Assembly: GCF_900067135.1 (NCBI RefSeq)
Contig: NZ_FJUR01000001.1
Span: 1,243,501 to 1,307,500, forward strand
Direction of reading: 5' to 3'
Length of the DNA stretch: 64,000 nt
From: Rhizobium sp. 9140
GTDB lineage: Bacteria; Pseudomonadota; Alphaproteobacteria; Rhizobiales; Rhizobiaceae
Within the stretch, counting starts at the first letter, position 1, and every line of letters starts with the position of its first letter. A model generated the notes under the pieces. That model searched no databases, was not told the DNA's origin, and saw only the letters and a list, made by a program, of their open reading frames with translations. Both the position numbers and the translations under genes were made by a program. Shown here piece after piece: positions 26,053 through 33,678 of the stretch.

Positions 26053-26367
26053 TCAGGTCCCTGAATGGGGGGCCTGCGGCGCGAGAATCTTTTCCTCCCG
26101 CAGGATGCTGTGGCGGATCAGCTGCGCCCAGATCGCATCGTAGAATGCAGGATCGAGGCCGAGATCTGCGGCGTGGCGGCGGACATTGGCGCGGACCTCA
26201 TCGACGCGGCTTGGGATGTCGGCGGGCAGGCCTGCCTTCGTCTTGATCTCGCCCGCCCTGCCGATATAGCTCCAGCGTTCTGCCAGAAGCTGCATGAGGG
26301 TCTCGTCGAGCCGGTCGATCTCCGTCCGGATATCCGCCATCGATTGGCATTCTGCCGCCGTCTTCAT
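26053..26367 (-). CDS. chorismate mutase, AroQ class
   Basis: A 104-residue all-helical enzyme converting chorismate to prephenate for Phe/Tyr synthesis. Conserved AroQ positions are seen: IRTEIDRLDETLMQLLAER with the active-site Arg, IGRAGEIK with the Lys, and RVDEVRANVRRHA then YDAIWAQLIRHSI. Members of the related isochorismate pyruvate lyase group look alike, so that activity is possible. I use the ATG at 26367 with AGAAGG about 10 bases upstream; an ATG at 26376 is too close to it. Confidence 0.88.
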   Translation of the reverse strand: MKTAAECQSMADIRTEIDRLDETLMQLLAERWSYIGRAGEIKTKAGLPADIPSRVDEVRANVRRHAADLGLDPAFYDAIWAQLIRHSILREEKILAPQAPHSGT

Positions 26368-26609
26368 CCCTACCATCCTTCTCGCCATCCGCCGAAACGA
26401 CCGGCACGGTCGTAACGCATGTCGCCCGACACTTGAACCGAGGCAAGGGGAAAATGATCCCCTGGCTGACGATGCATGCCAGCTCTTGACGATGAGGAGG
26501 GAGGGGAATGCCGACGGGCGGATCGGGGATCCGCATGGGTGCGGACATGCTGGATGCCACATGCCCGCCGGCATGTGCCAAGAGATATCGTCGCAATCTT
26601 GAGCGAAGC

Positions 26610-26680
26610 TGCAGCCTACTGCATGATTCCTTAATTCGGAATCGCGTTCAGGATAAAACAACGCTGTAGAAGCGAAAGGC
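26610..26680. repeat. palindromic intergenic repeat common in Rhizobiales
   Basis: The core GCATGATTCC-TTAATTC-GGAATC (26621-26643) followed by AGGATAAAAC and ACGCTGTAG closely resembles a short interspersed sequence I recall from many rhizobial intergenic regions (GCATGATTCCTTAAATCGGA, then AAGGATAAAA and TACAGCG). GATTCC/GGAATC form the stem. The family assignment rests on memory of the pattern, not on a search. It may carry a promoter. Confidence 0.5.
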
Positions 26681-26763
26681 TAGGGGATGGAAATGCCGCG
26701 ATTGGTAAAATTGTCCCGAACCGCTTAAGCCGATGCTGATGGCCGTCGGGCTATGGTCATCCA

Positions 26764-26843
26764 TCGACACCGTGCTTGCGGTGTCGCCTGATAGACTGTC
26801 CCGATTTTAAGCCGCAGGATCGTCCCGTCCTGCGGCCCTTTTT
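26764..26843 (+). terminator. double hairpin with intrinsic terminator
   Basis: A first stem CGACACCG/CGGTGTCG (26764-26785) is followed by GCCGCAGGA/TCCTGCGGC (26811-26819 with 26828-26836) and a T5 run at 26839-26843. The second is a textbook intrinsic terminator on the plus strand. It is 90 bases before the next gene and no gene precedes it on this strand within 800 bases, so it ends either a small RNA or a regulated leader. Confidence 0.75.
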
Positions 26844-26933
26844 CGTCGGCCTTGCTGCCGTCCATATCCTGCCTATGATGCGCCATATGATGCATGCTGC
26901 ACTGTCGGGTGCTGTGCCCGGACAGGAGAGACC

Positions 26934-27812
26934 ATGGCGGAATACGGCGTTCGGGATATGTCGGCCCCCCTCAAGCGCGTTCTGATGCGCCGCCCGGCAA
27001 AGAGCCTCATCGATGCCGACGCCGCGACATGGCATTATGGTGCGGCTTTCGACGCTGAAAAAGCCATCCGGCAATATGGCAACTTTGCAAACCTCGTGGA
27101 GCAATCCGGTGCCGAGATCCTCTGGATCGAGGACAGAGGCGATCGTCTCGCCGATGCGATGTTCACGCAGGATCCGCTCTTGATGACGCCGCATGGCGCG
27201 GTCCTCCTGCGGCCGGGCAAGGCCGAGCGACGTAAGGAAGTCGCGCTGCATGAAGCCGCCTGCAAGAAGGCCGGCATTCCGATTCTCGGCCGCATCGACG
27301 GTTTTGGCACGGTCGAGGGCGGTGATGTCATCTGGCTGGATGCGGAAACATTGCTCATCGGCCGCGGATTGCGCACCAATGACGAAGGCATTGCCCAGCT
27401 CGCGGCGATTCTTTCCGCACAAGGCATCGATGCCCTCAGCTACGACCTGCCGCTCTGGAACGGCGACGACGCCTGTTTCCACCTGTCCTCGATCGTCAGC
27501 CCCTTGCGGCGCGATCTGGCGCTGGTTTTCGCGCTGCTTCTGCCCGTCGCGCTCTATCAGATCCTTCAGGAATGGGGCATCAGCCTGATCGAGGCCCCGG
27601 CCGACGAGTTCCATGCCAGCAACGGTGCCAGTCTCCAGGTTCTCGCGCTGAAGCCGGGCGAACTTGTGATGCTGTCAGGCTATCCGAAAACGCAGGCCGC
27701 GCTTGAGGCGGCAGGCTGCACGGTGCAGACCTTCGAGGGTGACGCGCTGTGCGTACCATGCGAAGTCGGTCCGACCGGGCTCGTCTGTCCAATCTTTCGC
27801 AGCGCCGGCTGA
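26934..27812 (+). CDS. arginine deiminase/dimethylargininase-fold protein, catalytic Cys apparently displaced
   Basis: A 292-residue member of the amidinotransferase/DDAH superfamily, enzymes that cleave guanidino groups. The family's MRRP near residue 20, TQDPLLMTPHGAVLLRPGKAERR, the catalytic Glu/Asp in FGTVEGGDVIWLD and the His in DACFHLSSIVSPL are present. Relatives end with a GGPTCLTRP motif whose Cys is the nucleophile; here the matching stretch reads VGPTGLVCP, so Gly takes the Cys place and a Cys appears three residues later. The protein may be inactive or use the shifted Cys. GGAGAG precedes the ATG. A terminator lies 90 bases upstream. Confidence 0.8.
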   Translation: MAEYGVRDMSAPLKRVLMRRPAKSLIDADAATWHYGAAFDAEKAIRQYGNFANLVEQSGAEILWIEDRGDRLADAMFTQDPLLMTPHGAVLLRPGKAERRKEVALHEAACKKAGIPILGRIDGFGTVEGGDVIWLDAETLLIGRGLRTNDEGIAQLAAILSAQGIDALSYDLPLWNGDDACFHLSSIVSPLRRDLALVFALLLPVALYQILQEWGISLIEAPADEFHASNGASLQVLALKPGELVMLSGYPKTQAALEAAGCTVQTFEGDALCVPCEVGPTGLVCPIFRSAG

Positions 27813-27865
27813 GGCTGCGAACGTCGTCCTTGGCCTTCCGGCCATCTCTAAGGATAGAGCGTGAT

Positions 27866-27895
27866 TTGACTTTGGTTGCCGGGAATGGTTGTAAG
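27866..27895 (+). promoter_or_regulatory. sigma-70-like promoter candidate
   Basis: TTGACT at 27866-27871 and TGTAAG at 27890-27895 are spaced 18 bases apart, matching the -35 box at 5/6 and the -10 box at 4/6. Transcription would start near 27902, just before the 27-bp repeat array, placing that array in the 5' leader of the gene at 28025. Confidence 0.35.
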
Positions 27896-27906
27896 GCCCG
27901 CATCGA

Positions 27907-28010
27907 CGGAGCGCCGGGACGCGACCAAATCAACGAAGCGCCGGGCCGCGACCAAATCAACGGAGCGCCGGACGCGACCACGTTGAACAAGCGCCGGACG
28001 CGATCCGCAG
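27907..28010 (+). repeat. tandem array of a 27-bp unit, about 3.9 copies
   Basis: Copies at 27907-27933, 27934-27960, 27961-27987 and a partial one at 27988-28010. The first two differ at two positions (CGGAGCGCCGGGACGCGACC against CGAAGCGCCGGGCCGCGACC, then AAATCAA in both); the third and fourth have diverged at the 3' part. No spacers separate them, so it is a minisatellite, not a CRISPR. It lies upstream of the GTG start at 28025. Confidence 0.85.
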
Positions 28011-28024
28011 GGAAGGACAGGCCC

Positions 28025-28510
28025 GTGAACGACGGGATCGGCAGAACAAGCCGCCGCCAGCCATGGCGACAGGGCCGCCCGGATTGGCGCCGGGCAGTGT
28101 GGGGAGCCTCGACCAGGCTTCTGGCGCTGTTGTGGCTGTTTGCCGCCGTGCTGGCGATGCCGCTCGTCGCCTCTGCCCAGATCGTCGCGTCGGGAACCGG
28201 CGCATCCCTGCGACCCGGCGATGTCTCCGATCGTGAGAACAGGGATGACCGCGCCGCCGATACCGCGCTCTCCCGTCAGGCTTTGCGGGCGGCCCAGCCG
28301 GCAGACATCCGGTTCACCGCCGAACGCGTGGACGCAAAGCCCGTTCCCGGCGGTTCCGACCCGTTCTTCCTCCCCATCTTCAGCGCACTAGCGCTTCTCC
28401 ATCCGGTCACCGTCAACGCCCCTTCAAGCCGCAGCCATCTTCTTGACGGCGGTATTTCGGAGGCCGCCGAGGCCCGGGCGCCACCGGCTCCGATGCCGTT
28501 CGGCCGCTGA
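28025..28510 (+). CDS. hypothetical protein with signal-anchor, upstream of secDF
   Basis: A 161-residue protein starting at GTG 28025, chosen because GGAAGGA lies about 8 bases upstream. A basic N-terminus rich in Arg is followed by a hydrophobic segment (about 30-48, LLALLWLFAAVLAMPLVASA) that ends in a possible signal peptidase site (ASAQ). The rest is Ala/Pro/Arg-rich with low complexity (GGSDPFFLPIFSALALLHPV). No family recognised. It ends 89 bases before secDF on the same strand. An upstream extension of the frame runs through the tandem repeats and is unlikely to be translated. Confidence 0.45.
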   Translation: MNDGIGRTSRRQPWRQGRPDWRRAVWGASTRLLALLWLFAAVLAMPLVASAQIVASGTGASLRPGDVSDRENRDDRAADTALSRQALRAAQPADIRFTAERVDAKPVPGGSDPFFLPIFSALALLHPVTVNAPSSRSHLLDGGISEAAEARAPPAPMPFGR

Positions 28511-28599
28511 CGCGCCGGCGCCTTGCGCGTCATACCCTTTGCCTTCACGACCCGCCGAACCCATCAGGGCTTCAGGGCGGACGATATTGGAAACCCTTC

Positions 28600-31134
28600 A
28601 TGCGCACATCGAAATGGGCCATTCTGGCCTATGTCGCGATCACCCTCTTCGGGATCATCGCGGCGCTTCCCAACGTTCTCTCGGTGGAAACGCAGCAGCG
28701 TTATGCCGCCTACCTCCCGGTCAAGCCGGTGACCCTCGGCCTCGACCTTAAGGGCGGTTCCCATCTTGTGCTCGAAGTCGATGCCGCCGGCCTGCGGCAG
28801 GCCCGGCTGAACACGCTTCTCGATGATATTCGCGGCGTGCTGCGCACGGAGCGCGTGCCCGTCTCCTCCGCCCGCATCGCCGGTGACGCTATCGTCGTGA
28901 CGATTGCCGATGCAGCCGCACGGGAACGTGTGCTGCCGAAAATCAACGCGCTCGCTGCACCGGCAAGCCCATTGGGCTTCGGTACGGCTGCATCCGACAT
29001 CGACATCACCAGCGCGGATGCTGCCATCACCGTGCGGTTGACCCAGGCCGGCCTCGACGAGCGCATGACGGCCGCCGTCGATCAGAGCCTCGAGATCATC
29101 CGCCGCCGCGTCGACCAGGTCGGCGTCGCCGAACCGCTCATCCAGCGCGTCGGCTCGGATCGCATCCTGGTCCAGCTGCCAGGTCTCCAGGACCCCACGC
29201 GCCTGCGCCAGCTGCTCGGCTCCACCGCCCAGATGAGCTTCCACATGGTCGATCAGACGGTCGATCCGAACGGTGTCGCGCCGCGCGGCGTCGATATTCT
29301 CGTCGGTGCCAACGACCCGGCGAAGTATGCGGTCGAAACCCGCGTCGCCATTTCCGGCGAGCGCCTTGCTGACGCCAAGGCCGGCTTCAACCAGCAGACC
29401 AACGAGCCGATCGTCTCCTTCTCCTTCGACGCGCAGGGCGCACGCCAGTTCGCCGAAATCACGCGCGACAATGTTGGCAAACCCTTCGCCATCGTGCTCG
29501 ACGGCAAGGTGCTGACGGCGCCTGTGATCCGCGAGCCGATCCTCGGCGGACAGGGCCAGATCTCGGGCAATTTCACCGCCCAGGAAGCGACCGTCCTTTC
29601 GGCGCTCCTGCGCTCCGGCGCGCTGCCGGCGCCGCTCACCATCATCGAGGAACGCTCCGTCGGCCCGAACCTCGGCTCCGACTCCATCCGCATGGGCATC
29701 TACACAGGCGTCGCCGGCTTCATCCTCGTCGTTGCGCTGATGGTGGTGCTCTACGGGTCCTGGGGCATGATCGCCAATATCGGCCTGCTGCTGCACACGA
29801 TCCTCACGATTGGCGTGCTCGGCATGCTCGGTTCCACGCTGACGCTACCCGGGATCGCCGGTATCATTCTCGGCATCGGCATGGCGGTGGATGCCAACAT
29901 CCTCATCAACGCCCGTATCCGGGAAGAAACCGCAGCCGGTGCCGGTGCCATGAAGGCGCTCGATATCGGCTTCAACAAGGCCTATGCCACCATCATCGAC
30001 AGCAACGTCACGACGCTCTCGGGCACCGTGCTGCTGTTTGCCTTCGGCTCCGGCCCGGTGCGCGGCTTCGCCGTCACCATGATGCTCGGTATCGTCATCT
30101 CCATGTTCACTTCCATCACCGTCGTCCGCCTGATGATGCGGGAAGTGGTGGTGCGCCGGAAGATGAAGAAGCTCGACATCCCCTCGCTGTTCGGCAAAGT
30201 CCGGCATCTCCCGTCTTTCTCCTTCATGCGCGGCCGCTACATCGCCATCGCCACGTCGGCCTTCCTCTCCATCAGCTCCATCATTCTGTTCTTCACGCCG
30301 GGCCTCAATTACGGCATCGATTTCGTCGGCGGTATCCAGGTGGAAACCACGTCGAAGACGACGCTCGACCTGCCCAAGCTGCGAGAAAACCTCGAAGGCC
30401 TGAACCTTGGCGAAGTCGCGTTGCAGGAATTCGGGCAGGGCACGTCGGTTCTCATCCGCGTCCAGCGCCAGCCGGGCGGCGAGCAGGAACAGACGGTGGC
30501 GCTGAACGCCATCAAGGGCGCCGTTGCCAGCACCATCCCGGATGCCTCGTTCGAGCGCACCGAAGTGGTGGGTCCGACGATCAGTGCCGAGCTTGCACGG
30601 TCCGGCTTCCTGGCCGTGTCGCTCGCCATGCTCGCCATCCTGATCTACATCTGGTGGCGGTTCGAATGGCACTTTGCCGTGGGCGCCATTGCGGTTCTGC
30701 TGCTCGACATCACCAAGACCATCGGCTTCTTCGCGCTGACGGGCATCGACTTCAACCTCACGGCCATCGCCGCGGTGTTGACGATGATCGGCTACTCCGT
30801 CAACGACAAGGTCGTGGTCTACGACCGCATGCGAGAGAACCTGCGCAAGTACAAGTCGATGCCGTTCGCCGATCTGATCGACATGTCGATCAATCAGGTT
30901 CTCGCACGATGCATCTTCACCTCCATGGCGACGGCCTTCTCGCTGGTGCCCATGGCTATCTGGGGTGGCGACGCGGTGAAGAGCTTCGCCTGGCCGATGA
31001 TCTTCGGCGTCATCGTTGCGACGACGTCGTCGATCTATATCGGCGGCCCGATCCTGCTGTTCCTCAGCCGCTGGTGGAAGGACCGGGAAACGGCCCGCGC
31101 GGCCGGCGCCCCGGGCGAGCCGGTCAAAGGCTGA
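28600..31134 (+). CDS. secDF: protein translocase subunits SecD and SecF fused (SecDF)
   Basis: An 844-residue RND-family protein that uses the proton-motive force to help SecYEG release preproteins on the periplasmic side. The SecD half (about 1-510) has the first helix, the LGLDLKGGSHLVLEVD motif, the P1 head and the block GIAGIILGIGMAVDANILI. The SecF half (about 540-840) has PGLNYGIDFVGGIQVET and TAIAAVLTMIGYSVNDKVVVYDR. Each half has six helices. Fusion into one chain is common in rhizobia. A strong terminator follows 43 bases after the stop. Confidence 0.96.
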   Translation: MRTSKWAILAYVAITLFGIIAALPNVLSVETQQRYAAYLPVKPVTLGLDLKGGSHLVLEVDAAGLRQARLNTLLDDIRGVLRTERVPVSSARIAGDAIVVTIADAAARERVLPKINALAAPASPLGFGTAASDIDITSADAAITVRLTQAGLDERMTAAVDQSLEIIRRRVDQVGVAEPLIQRVGSDRILVQLPGLQDPTRLRQLLGSTAQMSFHMVDQTVDPNGVAPRGVDILVGANDPAKYAVETRVAISGERLADAKAGFNQQTNEPIVSFSFDAQGARQFAEITRDNVGKPFAIVLDGKVLTAPVIREPILGGQGQISGNFTAQEATVLSALLRSGALPAPLTIIEERSVGPNLGSDSIRMGIYTGVAGFILVVALMVVLYGSWGMIANIGLLLHTILTIGVLGMLGSTLTLPGIAGIILGIGMAVDANILINARIREETAAGAGAMKALDIGFNKAYATIIDSNVTTLSGTVLLFAFGSGPVRGFAVTMMLGIVISMFTSITVVRLMMREVVVRRKMKKLDIPSLFGKVRHLPSFSFMRGRYIAIATSAFLSISSIILFFTPGLNYGIDFVGGIQVETTSKTTLDLPKLRENLEGLNLGEVALQEFGQGTSVLIRVQRQPGGEQEQTVALNAIKGAVASTIPDASFERTEVVGPTISAELARSGFLAVSLAMLAILIYIWWRFEWHFAVGAIAVLLLDITKTIGFFALTGIDFNLTAIAAVLTMIGYSVNDKVVVYDRMRENLRKYKSMPFADLIDMSINQVLARCIFTSMATAFSLVPMAIWGGDAVKSFAWPMIFGVIVATTSSIYIGGPILLFLSRWWKDRETARAAGAPGEPVKG

Positions 31135-31176
31135 GAATACCGGTTCTCCGGCACTAAGATGTCATGAAAATTTCAC

Positions 31177-31204
31177 AGGGCGGCTGATAGGGCCGCCCTT
31201 TTTT
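31177..31204 (+). terminator. intrinsic terminator after secDF
   Basis: Stem AGGGCGGC (31177-31184) pairs with GCCGCCCT (31192-31199), a seven-base loop lies between, and a run of six T ends at 31204. It begins 43 bases after the secDF stop codon. Confidence 0.9.
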
Positions 31205-31645
31205 CGTGAAAGAAAGACCTTAGATTCCTATCGCCGGGAGGGAAGGGCCGCTCGGCTTCTCGAATCAGCATAAATTTTCGAATAATGTCGAAATACGGAA
31301 TGAGACTATCGATAATGGCGCGCAGAAGAGTATTTTTGGAATGAGATTGCGCCTCGGTAGATTTTGTAATTGACTTCGAATGTAGACTGCACTAGTTTCT
31401 GACCATCCGCAGCGACCAAGGTCGGCGGACTGTTCCAGAAAGCCCGCTCTGCGGGTCGAGCCAGAGGAGAAGGCATGTTCGACATTGACCGTACCGCTTT
31501 CGTCCGCGGCTCTCGTTCCCTGTGTCGTAAAGCAGTGGCAGACCGGTGGATGTGTTCGCTTTCGCGAATGTGACCCCGGCGTAAACCATCGAGACTTGCG
31601 AAACTGACAGACACTCCCGCCTTTGGCGCGGAAGGAGCGTTCACT
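31205..31645. other. AT-richer gene-poor stretch before small genes
   Basis: A 441-base region. The left part (31255-31400) is clearly richer in A and T than the surroundings and includes a TTGACT at 31372 that could be a -35 box. The only supportable reading frame is the 32-codon one at 31475-31573. No RNA structure with a T-tract was found. Confidence 0.4.
31475..31573 (+). CDS. possible small protein (32 aa)
   Basis: ATG at 31475 is preceded 5-10 bases upstream by AGGAGAAGG, an unusually good ribosome site. The frame runs 32 codons (MFDIDRTAFVRGSRSLCRKA and 12 more residues), basic and with two Cys, to a TGA at 31573. No family recognised. It could be a leader peptide for the gene at 31646 or a chance frame. 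Confidence 0.3.
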   Translation: MFDIDRTAFVRGSRSLCRKAVADRWMCSLSRM

Positions 31646-31888
31646 ATGGAAAAGAACACCGTCAACGCGAATGCGCATGCCGACCGGCAGGTTATCGAGA
31701 TCAACGGCGAAGCCGTTGGCGTCGTCGTCCCCGACGCCGGCACACTGAAGTTCGTTGCCGTGAAGTATCATGTCTGGGAGCTGGATGCGCAGCGCTTCGA
31801 CACGGCGGATGCTGCACGGCACGCCGTGGTCGCCCATCTCGCGGGCGCCGGGGCACGGCCCGGCCGATGGGCGGAACTGGCAGCCTGA
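31646..31888 (+). CDS. small hypothetical protein (80 aa)
   Basis: An 80-residue protein of mixed alpha/beta character: INGEAVGVVVPDAGTLKFVAV reads like two beta strands and DTADAARHAVVAHL like a helix. There are no Cys or membrane segments. GGAAGGAG precedes the ATG by 8 bases. It resembles small DUF-type proteins of rhizobia but I cannot name the family. Neighbours are the terminator of secDF upstream and an Rrf2 regulator downstream. Confidence 0.6.
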   Translation: MEKNTVNANAHADRQVIEINGEAVGVVVPDAGTLKFVAVKYHVWELDAQRFDTADAARHAVVAHLAGAGARPGRWAELAA

Positions 31889-32046
31889 TAGAAGCTGCTG
31901 CTCGCAACGGTGGTCTTGTTCGGCTTTCCCGGTAAAAACCTCGCTATGAGGCATGCCGCCTATGTCTGGAATGCGCCAAACGTGATAGTGTGGCGTAGCA
32001 GCACGCCTGAATTGTCGGGCGTAGCCTCTCAGAACGAGCAAGCGGA

Positions 32047-32514
32047 ATGTTGACGAAAAAGGGCAAGTACGGATTGAAGGCGCTGGTCGATCTGGCGCAT
32101 CTGGATCCGGGTGAAACGGCGTTCATCACCGAAATTGCGACCCGCAACAATATTCCGAAGAAGTTTCTCGACGCGATCCTGCTCGAACTGCGCAATGCCG
32201 GCTTCCTCAAGTCGAAAAAGGGGCCGGGTGGCGGCTATTCGCTGTCGCGTCCCGCAGCCCAGATCCGCATCGGGCAGGTGGTTCGCACGCTGGACGGTCC
32301 GCTGGCGCCGATCCGCTGTGCCAGCCGCACGGCCTACGAGGTCTGCGACGATTGCAACGATCCCGATACATGCGAAGTCCGCCGTTCGATGACCACCGTG
32401 CGGGATGCGATGGCCGATATTCTGGATTCGATGACGCTCGAGGATTTTATCGCCAATCCCGAAAAGCACCGCGTGGCGCTGCCGGACGAAACGGCGGTCC
32501 AGCGCGTCAGCTGA
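32047..32514 (+). CDS. Rrf2 family transcriptional regulator with four cysteines
   Basis: A 155-residue regulator. The winged helix is at 1-70 (KKGKYGLKALVDLAHL, then GPGGGYSLSRPA in the wing), followed by a dimerisation helix. Cys91, Cys100, Cys103 and Cys109 lie in the loop where IscR (Cys92, 98, 104) binds its [2Fe-2S] cluster, so it probably senses iron-sulfur status or redox. It is not RirA, whose start differs. A hairpin with a short T-run follows, then kdsD 135 bases away on the same strand. Targets are unknown. Confidence 0.85.
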   Translation: MLTKKGKYGLKALVDLAHLDPGETAFITEIATRNNIPKKFLDAILLELRNAGFLKSKKGPGGGYSLSRPAAQIRIGQVVRTLDGPLAPIRCASRTAYEVCDDCNDPDTCEVRRSMTTVRDAMADILDSMTLEDFIANPEKHRVALPDETAVQRVS

Positions 32515-32526
32515 GCTTTTTGCAAG

Positions 32527-32547
32527 GCGCCGTACAGGGGCGCTTTT
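32527..32547 (+). terminator. short hairpin with T-run after the Rrf2 gene
   Basis: GCGCC (32527-32531) pairs with GGCGC (32539-32543) across a seven-base loop, followed by four T. It lies 13 bases after the stop codon. A weak intrinsic terminator, separating the regulator from kdsD. Confidence 0.5.
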
Positions 32548-32649
32548 ACCGAGACTCAGCTATGCGGCTGACTTGGTACGTTGAGGTTTACGCGTTGATC
32601 TTTCCCCGCGCAGGGAGTAACCCGCGTTGAGATTGCCGGGAGAGACACA

Positions 32650-33675
32650 ATGAGCCTTAGATCGATCGATGCCAGCCTGACCGAGGACATCCTGACCGAG
32701 GACAGCGCGATTCTCGACTCCATCGGACGCTCGCTTGCCACCACGGTTGACGGCGTCAATGCACTCGCCACCAGCTTTGCCAATGATGCCGTCTTCGCGC
32801 GCAATCTCGCCGATGCCGTGAAGCTGATTGCCGATCGCAACGGTCGCGTCGTTGTGTCGGGTGTCGGCAAGAGCGGTCATATCGGCCGCAAGATCGCGGC
32901 AACCATGGCTTCTACGGGCACATCTGCCTATTTCGTGCATCCGACGGAAGCCAGCCACGGCGATCTGGGCATGATCACCTCCGATGATCTGGTCATCCTG
33001 CTTTCCTGGTCGGGGGAAACGGTGGAGCTCGGCAATATGCTGGCCTATGCCCAGCGCTTCAAGGTGCCGGTAATCTCGTTGACGTCGAACCAGGACAGCC
33101 TGCTCGCCCGCCATTCCACCGTGCCGATCGTCATTCCGAAGGTCAATGAAGCCTGCCCGCACGGACTGGCGCCGACCACCTCGGCGCTTCTGCAACTGGC
33201 CGTCGGCGATGCGCTGGCGATAGCACTTCTGGAGCGCCGCGGCTTCTCGCCCGAGGATTTCAAGACCTTCCATCCCGGCGGCAAGCTCGGCGCGCAACTC
33301 CTCCTCGTCGGCGAACTCGCCCATCGCGGTGACGCCATGCCTATCCTGCCGCTCGGCGCGCAGATGGGGCAGGCGCTGATCGAGATGTCCTCCAAGGGCT
33401 TCGGCGTGGTCGGCGTGGTCGATACGGATGGCAAGCTGGCTGGCGTCATCACCGATGGCGACTTGCGCAGGCATATGTCGGACGGTCTTCTGCAACAGAC
33501 GGTCGAGGCGATCATGTCGGTCAAGCCGCGTGTGATCTCGCCGCAGCTTCTCGCCAGTGCTGCCATGCAGGTTATGCAGTCGAGCAAGGTCACGGTGCTT
33601 TTCCTGGTCGATGAAACCGAGACGCCGGTTGGCATCCTGCACATTCATGACCTGCTGCGCGCTGGCGTCGCGTGA
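32650..33675 (+). CDS. kdsD: D-arabinose 5-phosphate isomerase (KdsD/KpsF/GutQ family)
   Basis: A 341-residue enzyme interconverting ribulose 5-phosphate and arabinose 5-phosphate, the first committed step to Kdo for lipid A and capsule. The SIS domain (about 45-185) has SGVGKSGHIGRKIAATMAS, TEASHGDLGM with the active-site His, and SWSGETVEL. Two CBS domains occupy about 215-335. GGGAGAG lies before the ATG. It ends three bases from the convergent rkpJ, placing Kdo precursor supply directly beside the K-antigen operon, much as kpsF accompanies kps genes in E. coli. Confidence 0.93.
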   Translation: MSLRSIDASLTEDILTEDSAILDSIGRSLATTVDGVNALATSFANDAVFARNLADAVKLIADRNGRVVVSGVGKSGHIGRKIAATMASTGTSAYFVHPTEASHGDLGMITSDDLVILLSWSGETVELGNMLAYAQRFKVPVISLTSNQDSLLARHSTVPIVIPKVNEACPHGLAPTTSALLQLAVGDALAIALLERRGFSPEDFKTFHPGGKLGAQLLLVGELAHRGDAMPILPLGAQMGQALIEMSSKGFGVVGVVDTDGKLAGVITDGDLRRHMSDGLLQQTVEAIMSVKPRVISPQLLASAAMQVMQSSKVTVLFLVDETETPVGILHIHDLLRAGVA

Positions 33676-33678
33676 CGG

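Larger units (their letters stand above)
26368..26933. other. 566-base gene-free region with repeat, hairpins and terminator
   Basis: Divergent promoter region between chorismate mutase and the arginine-deiminase-fold gene. It contains a palindromic rhizobial repeat at about 26610-26680 and, further right, two consecutive hairpins ending in a T-tract (26764-26843). The latter implies a transcript on the plus strand that ends before the gene at 26934, either a small RNA or an attenuated leader. Remaining sequence shows no convincing reading frame with a ribosome site. Confidence 0.5.

Noticed and set aside
27907..28010. Tandem repeats considered as a CRISPR array
   Set aside because: Units are directly adjacent without spacers and diverge from each other; no cas genes nearby.
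27749..28024. Extension of the hypothetical gene at 28025 upstream through the repeats
   Set aside because: It would overlap the end of the preceding gene and translate the minisatellite; the GTG at 28025 has a good ribosome site.
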